Origin: Cannabis sativa
Taxonomy: Eukaryota; Streptophyta; Magnoliopsida; Rosales; Cannabaceae
NCBI RefSeq assembly: GCF_029168945.1
Contig: NC_083604.1
Coordinates: 7,680,812-7,744,811, forward strand
Direction: 5' to 3'
Length of the DNA: 64,000 bases
In this document: piece by piece, positions 1 to 10,197 of the stretch
Layout: every line of letters starts with the position of its first letter
How positions within the stretch are numbered: the first letter of the stretch is position 1
Program-made: the position numbers and the translations under genes
The notes under the pieces: model-generated
What the model saw: the letters and a program-made list of their open reading frames with translations, nothing else
Database searches by the model: none
Told to the model about the DNA's origin: nothing

Positions 1-1707
1 TTCCTCGAGCTTTTTATCCTTGGAAGTCGCATCTTGTTTCAACTTCTTAATGTCCTCCAGAAGCTGAACGTTCTGTCTTTTCATGAGTTCGACCTCCTTC
101 GATCCGGTAACAAAGGCCTTCGAGAACATGGCAATGAACTGCAAAGCTAACTCCGCAAAGCGAGGCAACAGCTCCTCAGCAAGAGTCTTGTCGATCTTCG
201 ATTGGAATTCATCGCTTACGAACTTCTCTTGGAGAGTCAGTATGTTGCGGACTCGGACAGCTGGGTCAATCACGACCTTCTTCCCTTTCTCTTGTATGCC
301 CTCAGCTGGCCTCTTGGAAGAATCCGCGACAGGGGTAACCACCACATCGCTCTTCCTCTTCTGAGGAACGATAGGGGAAGTTGCCGTTGTTCCAGATTTT
401 GGCTTGCGATTAAGAATGGGTGCGAACTTTAAGAAAGTCATCTCTGCGAGGGCAAATAAAAGATAAGTATAAATAAATTTTAAGGCACTAGTTAATACAC
501 GCGATATGTTACCTGATGATGGTCTAGAAGTTTGTTTAGAGAGGCGTTTATCTATTCGCTCTTGTTGCTTCTCAGAAGGTTCCTTGTACACCGGCTCTCT
601 CTGAAGACTTGCGTTCTCTGGAATCAGCTTATGTTCTCGCAGCTTGGCAGTCGTACACAATAATCGCCAGTCGCGATCTTGTACAGGAAGGCTCCCGAGA
701 ACTTCAGCTGTCTCTCTGCGAGTCGCGTCGAGTGCAGGTCGAGCTGATCTATCTGTGAAAATAAAAAGAGCAAGTTAGCATGAAATCTCAAAATAACTCA
801 AAAAATGACTAAGTCAGGAAACATGCGATATACTAGGTTCACGGTTAAAGCACTTCGATTTCCAATCTCCCATATTGGAAACCATGCCTTCCACCCCATT
901 AATCTCAGAGGTGGCCCACTTGCTGAAGCAATAGAAACCGTTGTGGAGGCCTACGCTCTTTATATCGTAGAAGTAACTGAACTCTTCTACTGTGGGTGCC
1001 CTATGTACATACTCCATATACATCGCATAGAATGCTAGGGCTGTGCGATAACTGTTGGGGGTTAATTGAAAAGGGGAAACGTCGTAACGCTTGAGAATGG
1101 CCGCAATGAAAGGGTGAAAAGGGATCGATACCCCACATCAAAGAATGGGTATTGAGATTACCACATCCTCTGTGGGAATGATCGCAGGATTGGTAAAGGA
1201 AAGGTGCGCTCTCTGAGTAGGTTTAGGTCGTAAAGAAGCAAGTCGCAGAAGGTTCAGTCGCGTGAAAGTGGTAAGATCTGATTTGGTGACCCTCGAGACC
1301 AAGTCCTCGCATGAAAAGGGCTCGTTCAACTAAGTGTTTTCCACCGAATCGGTCCCACTTCCTTCCGCATCTTCTTCTTCCTCGCCTGACTCTCGGGCTG
1401 GGGCCGCCCAATCATCGTCCATCTCCTCGACCTCGACGTCAGGAGCATGTCTTGAATGGACAAGATAATCACGCGCTGACACCGTAAATTTGCTGTCTCG
1501 GATTTCAATAGTTCCTGGTTCAGCGAGCTCTTGCACCATGCTTTCAATGTCTGCAGAGGACATCGGGCCTAATTCTGCATCTCCGGCAGTTGCGATCTCC
1601 TCTTCCGAGATCAAAGTTGGGATAAAACTGTCCTCCCGTTGGTCCTTATCTCCATCAAACGCATTGCCTCCTGAGCCAAGCATCTGGCTATCCGACAGAT
1701 CGCTCAT
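1..1707 (-). pseudogene. Antisense extra gene of a Tat-like element (Transposase_28-like, coiled coil), partial
   Basis: Minus-strand spliced gene, cut by the window start. Visible exons are 834-1707, 513-752 and 1-443, with GT-AG introns at 753-833 (81 bp) and 444-512; the frame continues across both joins. The ATG at 1705-1707 directly follows a pyrimidine-rich CAG acceptor, so a 5' UTR intron is likely. The N-terminus is acidic and Ser/Asp-rich. Around residue 200 comes the PFHPF...LKRY...SPFQLTPNSYR pattern typical of the plant family Pfam calls putative gypsy type transposon (PF04195). The third exon has Lys-rich stretches and then a heptad-like coiled coil near 1-110 (LMKRQNVQLLEDIKKLKQD). 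Two in-frame stops, at 1330-1332 and 1138-1140, break it. The family's function is not established. Gag-like or DNA-binding roles would be guesses. Confidence 0.6.
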
Positions 1708-1875
1708 CTGAAAGATAGAAGATCTTTTCAGCGTGGTTAATGTGCGAAAAAACAAAGTAAGTGACCTCACCCGCATATAAACTATAAAATCATCTTGGTA
1801 GGATGATTTGAATTCTCGCGAAAACTAACCATCCCACCAAGACGCGAAAAGTCAGGTGTACGAGTAGAAGGATAT

Positions 1876-2254
1876 CTCAAAAAACGGCTGGGTGTATCCC
1901 AGTAACCTAAGCGACATGCGTTTTCGAGCATGACCCTGAAGTGACTGGGAAACACCCACCGTTTCGAGGAACCTAACTAATCACAACCTACGAGTATGTC
2001 ACGCGTCTCCAACTGGCGATGCACCTCAAAAAACGGCTGGGTGTATCCCAGTGACTCAAGGGGCATGCGTTCCCGAGCATGACCCTGAAGTTACTGGGAT
2101 ACCCCCACCGTTTCGAGCAAATCTGCCTGCCAAAGAATGCGCTTATCAAAACATTGGCGCATGCTGCAAATGGCTGGGCGTATCACAGTACTTCAAGGAA
2201 CATATAATCGCGTGTATGAGCATTAGAATACTGTGACACGCCCACCATTTGAAA
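1876..2254. repeat. Three tandem ~90-bp hairpin units
   Basis: Three related units lie at about 1876-1966, 2026-2117 and 2168-2254, spaced about 140-150 bp. Each is an imperfect palindrome: a left arm like GGCTGGGTGTATCCCAGT pairs with a right arm like ACTGGGAAACACCCACC, around a loop containing GCATG...GACCCTGAAG. The third unit carries changes in both arms that preserve pairing. The units lie upstream of the antisense gene start, between it and the LTR. Confidence 0.75.
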
Positions 2255-3077
2255 GGCTTAACCAATGTTCCCACAACAAAATATACAAAGTACAAAATCC
2301 TAAAGTTTTAAGCAATGACTAGAAATGATAAAATCTCTGTGAAACCTAGGATGAACAGACATGCGAGCATTCGAAGTGTTCATCCGAATACCCGCCTGTA
2401 TTCAAAAGATAAAGATGCGATTAGTCAAACATTCTTCCTAAAGTCCACGGTTATACAAATTTCAGGTCATTTTCCCTAAGATTACCCAGTTCCATACCAA
2501 AAAACATAGTCCTATATGTATTTCCTACAAACATACATTCCTAAAAACCCTCAAGATACCCAAAACCCAGAAAAAAGCATTTTTTCTCCAAAACAAAAAT
2601 ACAATAAAACTCGAAACTAACCTTTAGTTTTGGTAAGTTGTTCCTGCGATTGCTCTCGATAACTCCTAAGGTTGAGGAAATTCTAGAGAGAAAGGTAGAA
2701 ATCTGGGCAAGGTGTGAAAATCTCTTCGAAGTCACTGAGAAGGAGGGAAGAGGGAAGTTAAGAAAATGAGGAAAAATGAGGATTTTGATTCGAATCAAAG
2801 GGTTTAAATACCCTATCCCTCATTAATTGGGATCACGACACGTGGCAACCAGAATGCCTAAGGTCACCCAATCTAACGGCCAATAATGGCCACGCCTACA
2901 CGAAAACCGAGGAGTTTTCTGACGTGGTATCATAAATGCAATAAAAATACAGCCGTCATTTTTTGAAACCCTCGAAGGGACAACCAAAGGTCACCTCCTC
3001 GTGACAACCTTTCACCTGTCTCTCGCGTATAGTTTCCCTTGTGACCGCACCTGTCACGTCGCGAAACTAGGGGCATG

Positions 3078-3944
3078 TGTTATAGTGAGATTTCTCTCAC
3101 CTAGAAACTCGAGACCAGACTCTTATCTAGAAGACACGTGTACTCAGATTTTCCAATGAAAGCTGAGACATCTGTAAGAGACTCCTCGAAGTTTTAAACC
3201 TCGCTCAAGATAGAGTCAGCGAGATACAGCGGGCATGACCAAAGTCTGATCGCATGATTATAACTCGTATTATGCGGGACGAGAGAATAACTCGCATGTA
3301 TCGAGGTATGTGCGAGTATCCTCTCTATGTTCTTGCATAAGCATAGAGATCGACTCTCTATAATGCGAGTTGGTCCCGATGACCCAACAGCCTTGATAAA
3401 CCAATATAGACTCGCATGTCTAGGTTCTATCAGCTCGTCATACGATGTCCACAAAGGCGACTACATAAGAACGCAGACATCCTAAACGCAATTAAGTGTT
3501 AGGCCCGCGAGCTTAATATTAGAATATGAACAGTCAACTCGCATGTTAGAGGGCGCATACGTTGCTGAATTTAGTAACTGCTATTCATTTATTGATGTTT
3601 ACGTTATTTAGTTTAGTTATTGTAATTCAATGTGTAAACGGATTGACAATGAATGCAATCTTTGTATAACTAATTGGACACCTGCTTTGTATATAAAGGG
3701 GTGATCCACCGTGAAATGGGACCTACGAAAATCTTGCTACAGTGGACTAAGCAGTCCGTGATCTGACTGAACCACTATAATCCTTTGTCTTCTTGTTGTT
3801 TCCAGTTTTCTGTTAAGCATTCATATTTCCAACTCGAGTACTCGCCGTACTAGGTTGAATACTCGCAACTGTTCTTCAAGCAATTTTCTTATTGTCATTA
3901 ATATTATTACATATATTCGGTGTTGCAAATTTTACTCGACAACA
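3078..3944 (+). repeat. LTR (3' LTR of the Tat-like element)
   Basis: An 867-bp segment beginning TGTTATAG and ending CGACAACA, so its ends form the short TGTT/AACA inverted repeat of LTRs. It is preceded by a purine-rich tract and contains a TATA box at 3690-3697. The partner LTR is outside the window, so the exact start (3076 or 3078) is uncertain. Confidence 0.55.
3690..3697 (+). promoter_or_regulatory. TATA box in LTR
   Basis: TATATAAA followed by GGGG lies in the 3' half of the LTR, at the expected place for the retrotransposon promoter. It supports plus-strand orientation of the element. Confidence 0.5.
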
Positions 3945-4174
3945 ATATAATAACCAGCAACTTATATATTAATACTATTTTTTTTTCAATATAATACACG
4001 TATAAATACTATTAATATACAATCCAATATAGATATATATATATACTTATATAAACATTATGGGCCATGAAGTAATGCTACATATATATGTGAGTTGGCC
4101 ATGTGACCAACGTGCTAGAAATCTAGATATCTTAACGTTCCAAGTAATATATAAGATGTGAGTTTTATATTTTA

Positions 4175-4570
4175 GACTAATTAGGATTTTTTTTTCCTCG
4201 AATTTCGACAAATATCAAATTATGTCCTTAAATTTTTTTGGCCGTTAAAAATTCTCGCTGAACTATTGAAATTGTTAGATTTAAAGACTTTTGTCTAATT
4301 TCATTCAATTTTACTGTTTCAGTGATTGTTTATGTACTAAATCATATGCTCCTTAAACTTTGATATCTACCAAATCATACCCGTCAAACTTTGATATGTA
4401 CTAAATCATGCCCCCTGAACTTTCATTTAGAATTTTTTTTACTAAAATTAGACAAAAGTCCTTAAATTTGACAATCTCAATAGTTCAGGAAAAAATTTTA
4501 ACGGCCAAAAGAGTTGAGGGGACATAATTTAGTACATGTCAAAGTTGGGAAAAAAAAAATCCTAATTAGC
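4175..4570. mobile_element. Foldback/MULE-like MITE, copy 1
   Basis: A 396-bp non-coding element with long terminal inverted repeats (about 150 bp per arm) beginning GACTAATTAGGATTTT and ending AATCCTAATTAGC. It is flanked by an exact 10-bp direct repeat, TTATATTTTA, at 4165-4174 and 4571-4580. Arms and centre are built from variants of one phrase (ACTAAATCATGCCCCCTGAA) repeated in both orientations. A 9-11 bp duplication with long inverted arms is typical of Mutator-like elements. A second copy lies at 42248-42633. Confidence 0.7.
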
Positions 4571-4580
4571 TTATATTTTA

Positions 4581-6594
4581 ATTTAATAATATAAAATACT
4601 ATTAATATTAATAACATCATATATCAGTATAATATCAAATACTTTAATATACTTAATGGCAACGTTCACACCATGCTTAAGTATTAAATTCAATTAGTCA
4701 AAGACGTTAAGCTGTAACTTGAGTGATAGTCTAAACTATGATTTTTCATTTTCTTTGTTTCATTCTGAATAAGTGAGCTACCTATAATATATTCTTTAAG
4801 AAAAAGAAAAGAGATAATTACGTATTACAACGTCTATTTCAAAGTATTTATGATATTATTTTTGACTATTTAATTATTTCAAATACCGCTAGGATTCTCT
4901 TTCAAAACAAAAAAATACCGCCAGTATTCGGTATTAATTTTGACACGGGGGTCGAGATTAAAAATGAATCTCAAAAGTATTTATTTTCTTCTTATTACTT
5001 TATATATATAACTTCACCTTCTTATTTCTTTTTCTTTTATTTTCTAGCTGGGAGCATATTATAATATTTCTTTCTCTTTCTTTCATTATTTTTCTTTTTA
5101 AAATATCAAAAAGTTTGTTCCAGCCACAACATTTATTATATGGATTCAAAAATAACACTATTGTAATCTATTTTTTAAAGTTATTATTTTAACACGTGGG
5201 AAACATATATTTTGTTACTATCTCTAAAAAAGACAATCAACATTAAAAGTAACTTTTTTTTTTTTTTTATATTTTGTTAAAAAAAATAATAAAACCTAAT
5301 AAAATTCAAAATAATATCATAAATTACTTTGAAGTCATTTGTTATGTTATATTTAAAAATGAGCATATCATATACTAATAACAAATTTATTTAATAAAAT
5401 AATTTGATATATTAATAGAAAAACTTATAATGTTACTAAATAGTATCTTAAACATAATAAAATCAAAAAAAAAATATTTAAAGTTGTGTTTAGTTATTCC
5501 AAGTCTTAATTGGTGATGTAGTTTATAATAAATTTAGAAGTTTTGAAAGTAATACAAGCATATAATTCGTAAAAAAAATTAATTACATTAAAAAAATTAT
5601 TATATATACTAATTTTATAATTAGTTATATAGTATGTGCTTATACTTTATTAATAATTTTTTAAAGTAATAAAAACGTTACTATAAAAAAGATAACGTAA
5701 AAGTATCTTAACATGGTATTAATGAAAACTAAATTTTTGTAAGGTAATTGATTGTGTACTGTTTAAGATACCATTATTCTTATAAGTTTTTTAAAATACA
5801 ACAAATGAAAACTAATTGGTATGCTTAGTTTTATTTAAGTTTATAGTTTAGTTACTTGTTTATTGATAAATTGTAAAAGAAACTATCAATGAGTGACTTT
5901 TTTAGTTAAAGGTAGTAGATAATTTTTTTAAAATAAATAAAATAATAATAATAAAAATACAAAGTCGTGAGATGTAAAAGAAAGAGACAATCAGACAAAG
6001 CACTTATGAAAAAAGTAAGAATGGGGAGACAAATAATTTTAAAATAAAAATAGATGAATACAAGACACAAAAAAACGATTGAGATTATAGGAAATAACTG
6101 AAAATAAAAACGATTGGATCAGGATTATAGGAAAAGACAAAAAAACTTAAAGGTTAAACTATCAAACATTGATTTCAGTATAAGCACAGAGGAGTAAGGA
6201 CAGTATTTTATAAGAATTATTTAGGTCAAAGATATTTTTATAATTATTTACAAATTAACGTATATAATTGAAAATCTCCCAAAAGAAAATCAGTTACCTA
6301 GCTATCTAATTAATATATATAAATTAAAACTGCATATTTTACCTAAAACAATTAATTAATTTTGTACTCGTATATTATCAAAGAATAATTAATCAAAAAA
6401 TTAATATAGACAATATAATTATTGTAACTCACGTCATTTCCATTAAGTATAGATCTAAATGCATGTAATTAGATAATGCTTGAGGTATTAAAAATAATTT
6501 TATATATAGTCATTTAAAAAAGGAGAATTACCTTATATACTGTTTTTTTAACTTTTTTTTTTAAAAAAAATTTACGGTTTGAGTTTCCAAAGTG
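4581..6594. other. AT-rich intergenic DNA, no gene seen
   Basis: About 2 kb of very AT-rich sequence with homopolymer runs and no reading frame that looks coding. I recognise no transposon ends or RNA genes here. Confidence 0.6.
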
Positions 6595-6661
6595 GTTGCA
6601 GCGCTAGTTGCAATAGGGGTTTTTGTACGATTTTTTGTTGCAGCGCTAGTTGCAATAGGGG
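6595..6661. repeat. Duplicated 25-bp palindromic motif
   Basis: The 25-bp phrase GTTGCAGCGCTAGTTGCAAT plus AGGGG occurs at 6595-6619 and again at 6637-6661. Its core GCAGCGCTAGTTGC is itself near-palindromic. It probably belongs to a small unrecognised repeat element. Confidence 0.6.
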
Positions 6662-6948
6662 ATTCTATGTAGAATTCCGTAAAAATGCAAGAAAAAAAAA
6701 ACTGTTTTGAAGTGCAAAAATGAAAAGGCCCATTTTTTTAATGGGTAATTTTCATAAATATGGGAATTGAGGGTATAGTTTACTTTTTTATGGCATAAAT
6801 AAATAACACAAAAGGGTTATGAATTTTTATTTTTATTTTTTTTTACATTTATATGGTTTTTTTATGACATTTTTGTAAAAAAAGTAGAAAATCCCATATT
6901 TGTAAAATAACAATAAGTTTTGCCAGAAAATTCGCCGGCACTAGAAAT

Positions 6949-7041
6949 TCGTCGGAAAAGTCGCCGAAAAAGTCGCCAGAAAAGTCGTTGGAAAAGTCAT
7001 CGTCACCGGAAAAGTCAACGTCGCTGGAAAAGTCACCAGAA
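6949..7041. repeat. 12-bp minisatellite
   Basis: Roughly seven degenerate copies of a 12-bp unit (consensus GTCGCCGGAAAA). It is much more GC-rich than its surroundings. The unit length, a multiple of three, creates an open frame on the minus strand reading as Asp-Phe-Ser-Gly repeats, but no gene context supports translation. Confidence 0.6.
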
Positions 7042-7506
7042 GTAAATGTCTCAGATATAACTAAAAATATAATCAATTATACGAATAAAAACTAATAACT
7101 CAAACCGGTTATAATTGAAATATAACCAGTTCTGTAACATAATAAATAAATATAAATAACATAAAATAACTCAAACAAGTTATAATTAAAATAGAACCAG
7201 TTCTATAACAGTGTTATAATGAATAAAAACAAATAACACGAAAGAACTCAAACGGGTTAAAACTAAAATAGAACCGGTTATATAACATAATGAATACAAA
7301 CAAGTAACATGCAATAACTCAAACTGATTACAATTAAAAACAAAGAAGAAATCAATTCCTAAAACACTGAAATATAAATTAAAAACAAAACTAGTTTCAC
7401 AATAAAATACTTCATAACACATAATAACTCATAAAACCGGTTATAATTTATTTTTATTTTTTTAAAAAAAAAGAGGGGATCAAATGTCTCAGATATAATA
7501 AAAATA

Positions 7507-7955
7507 CAGTAGAACCTCTATTCAAGAATACACTTGGGACCAAGTAAATTATATTCTAATTGAGAGGTTATAACTAAATAGAGTTACACTAGGAAAAAAA
7601 AATTAAAAAACTAAAAAATATCAATGTAATAATAATAACAATAAATAATCATTAATACTATATTATATTAAAATTATTTTAGAGTAAATATAATGTCCAT
7701 ACATATATTATAATTTGAAATAAAATTATTAATTTTACATAATTAAATTTACAAAATCTATGTATATATTTTATTAAGATGTAATTATTCTTATATAGAG
7801 GTAGACTTTGTTAATAGAGGACTTAGAAAATGTATAACTAATTACAATTTAAAGGTTATTCTTCTTTATAACTGACCCAAATTGGGACTTGATTTTTTTT
7901 ATAACAAATTAGAGGTTATTCTTGAATTGAGTATGCTTAAATAGAGGTTCTACTG
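7507..7955. mobile_element. Emigrant-like MITE (pogo/Tc1-mariner)
   Basis: A 449-bp non-coding element with terminal inverted repeats CAGTAGAACCTCTATT at the left and the exact complement at the right. It is flanked by TA dinucleotides at 7505-7506 and 7956-7957. The ends closely match those of Emigrant MITEs (CAGTAAAACCTCTATA), which are related to pogo-like transposases and duplicate TA. Subterminal inverted similarity extends inward imperfectly (GAGGTTATTC repeats). No transposase is present. Confidence 0.75.
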
Positions 7956-8913
7956 TAGAACCGATTCTATAACATAATAAATAAAAATAAATAGCACAAA
8001 ATAACTTAAACCAGTTATAATTAAAATATAACCGGTTCTGTAACATAATGAATAAAAACAAATAACACTAAATAATTTAAACTAATTATAATTAAAATAG
8101 AACCGGTTTTATAACAATGTTATAATGAATAAAAATCAATAACACGAAATAACTCAAAACCGATTATAACTAAAATTGAACCGGTTATATAACATAATGA
8201 TTACAAACAAGTAACATACAATAATTTAAACTGATTACAATTAAAAAATAAAGGGGAAATCAGTTCCTAAAACATTGAAACATAAATTAAAAACAAAATT
8301 AGTTCTACAATAAGAAACCTCTAAACACATAATACCTCATAAAACCGATTTTAATTTTTTTAAAAGGTGAGGATCAATTTGAAAAAATACTGAGGTATAA
8401 ATATGAAAATAACCAGCTCCATAACAAAATAAATAACACATAATAATTAAAAATATAATATAAAAAAATTGGTTATATTTATCAACTAGTTAAAAATTTG
8501 ATAAAAAAAAAAACTAGTTTCGTAAAGCAACTAAGATAAAAACTCACACACAAAACCAGTTAAATAAAACAAATCAATAAAAAATTGGTTCCTTGAATTA
8601 ACTAAATAAAAAATCAGTTCCAGAAAAAACTAAATTAAAAACTAGTTTCTAAAATAAATACTCCAAGAATTAATTTTTGAATTGATTAAATAAAAAACAA
8701 GATGACAAAAATTAAAATAGACTCTGTTCCACAACAAAATGACTAAAAACAAATAACATATAATAACTCAGAAACCGGTTATAATTTAAAAATAAGAGGG
8801 AATCATATTAAAAATAAAACATAGAGACGTAAAATAAAATAGAACTGGTTCCACAACAAAACGAGTAAAAATAAATAACACACAATAACTCAGAAAGCAA
8901 GTTATAATTAAAA

Positions 8914-10197
8914 GGGAAATTTGCGGCAAAAGTCCCCAAAAAGTTCACGTTGATACAGATTAGTCCCCAAGGTCCAAAAATAGCGGCAATAGTCCTCAAG
9001 GTCACACTTTTTATTTGTCCGTTGGTCTCCAAGTTAACAGATCCGTTAAACCCAATTCAAATGCCACGTGTCGAAATATTATTGGTGGATATTATTATTT
9101 TAATTTAAAAAAATAAAAATAAAAATTAATAAATAATTTTAAAAAAATTTCTTTTTATTTTTTCTTTTTCTTTTTCTTTCTTTTCTTCTTCGTTTTCTTC
9201 TTCTTCAACCCAACCTAATCAGCCCTAACCTCACTCCAGCCAGCCCTAACCTCACTCCAGCCCCAAAACCCAGCCATCCCGACTGCTAACTCCGGCCAGC
9301 CCTAACCTCACTCCAGCCCCGAAACCAAGAATGGTGGCCAAGAAACCAAGAATTGTGATTATTGGAGCAGGAATGGCGGGTCTCACGGCGGCAAACAAGC
9401 TCTATACCATGGTTGGGTTCAAGGACTCGTTCGAGCTCACCCTCGTGGAAGGTGGTTCGAGAATCGGTGGCCGGATAAACACGTCGGAATTCGGCGGCGA
9501 CCAGATTGAGATGGGGGCCACGTGGATCCACGGCATTGGGGGAAGCCCAGTACACAAAATAGCTCAGGAAATTGGAGCACTCGAGTCGGAGAAGCCATGG
9601 GAGTGCATGGACGGCTCGTCGGAGGATCCGACCCGGTTCACGACCGTAGCCGAAGGCGGGTTAGAGCTGGACGGAACGGCGGTGGTCGAACCGGTTTCGG
9701 GTCTGTTTAAGAAGCTGATGGACTACGCTCAGGGGAAGCTGGTAGAAGAAGGTGGTGATAGTGCGAATGAGTCTTTGAACTACAGCCAAATAGCGGAAAA
9801 AGCTTTGAAGACATGTATAGAAGTGAATGGTTGTTGTTGGGGTTGTGGGTTGTGGTGGTGCTCTGGTCACACTTTGTGGCTGATTAGGTTGGGTTGAAGA
9901 AGAAGAAAACGAAGAAGAAAAGAAAGAAAAAGAGAAAGAAAAAGAAAAAGAAAAAAAAAGAAATTTTTTTAAAATTATTTATTAATTTTTATTTTTATTT
10001 TTTTAAATTAAAATAATAATATCCACCAATAATATTTCGACACGTGGCATTTGAATTGGGTTTAACGGATCTGTTAACTTGGAGACCAACGGACAAATAA
10101 AAAGTGTGACCTTGAGGACTATTGCCGCTATTTTTGGACCTTGGGGACTAATCTGTATCAACGTGAACTTTTTGAGGACTTTTGCCGCAAATTTCCC
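8914..10197 (+). mobile_element. Pack-MULE carrying a polyamine oxidase fragment
   Basis: A 1284-bp element with very long inverted repeats, 8914-9224 against 9878-10197, starting GGGAAATTTGCGGCAAAAGT and almost identical between arms. It is flanked by an exact 9-bp duplication, TAATTAAAA, at 8905-8913 and 10198-10206, the hallmark of Mutator-like transposition. The roughly 650-bp middle is GC-richer and holds the 5' part of a polyamine oxidase gene. No transposase is encoded, so it is a non-autonomous gene-capturing element. The near-identical arms suggest a fairly recent origin. Confidence 0.88.
9331..9897 (+). pseudogene. Captured polyamine oxidase N-terminal fragment (PAO5-like)
   Basis: A 188-codon open frame from ATG 9331 to a stop at 9895-9897. 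Residues 8-17 are the FAD-binding Rossmann signature (IIGAGMAGLT), followed by the acidic dinucleotide-binding segment (LVEGGSRIGGRINTSEF) and the flavin amine oxidase motif GATWIHGIGG near residue 63. This matches the N-terminus of plant polyamine oxidases, closest in my memory to the PAO5 type, which oxidise spermine or thermospermine with FAD. Homology fades after about residue 166; the remaining Cys/Trp-rich tail reads into the Pack-MULE arm. Full-length enzymes have about 500 or more residues, so the amine-binding domain and most of the FAD domain are missing. It cannot be an active oxidase, though a chimeric transcript or peptide is possible. Confidence 0.82.

Larger units (their letters stand above)
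1..3944 (+). mobile_element. 3' part of a Gypsy retrotransposon, probably Tat lineage
   Basis: This looks like the 3' end of a plus-strand LTR retrotransposon whose gag-pol lies left of the window. What I see: a terminal repeat starting TGTT and ending AACA at 3078-3944, a plus-strand TATA box inside it, and a purine-rich tract (CTAGGGGCATG) just before it at the place of a polypurine tract. A spliced gene runs antisense to it at 1-1707. Tat-lineage elements are known to carry an extra antisense ORF between pol and the 3' LTR, which fits this layout. The orientation is inferred from the TATA box and tract; the lineage is inferred from the antisense gene. The left LTR and pol are not in view, so this cannot be fully confirmed. 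Confidence 0.62.

Noticed and set aside
2541..2798. 85-codon minus-strand open frame near the Tat-like leader
   Set aside because: Low-complexity Phe/Ser/Leu-rich translation of AT-rich DNA with no recognisable domain or conserved context.
8808..9032. Minus-strand open frame in the Pack-MULE left arm, mirrored near 10090-10200
   Set aside because: It is the translation of the inverted-repeat arm itself; the same text appears in both arms and no gene features are present.
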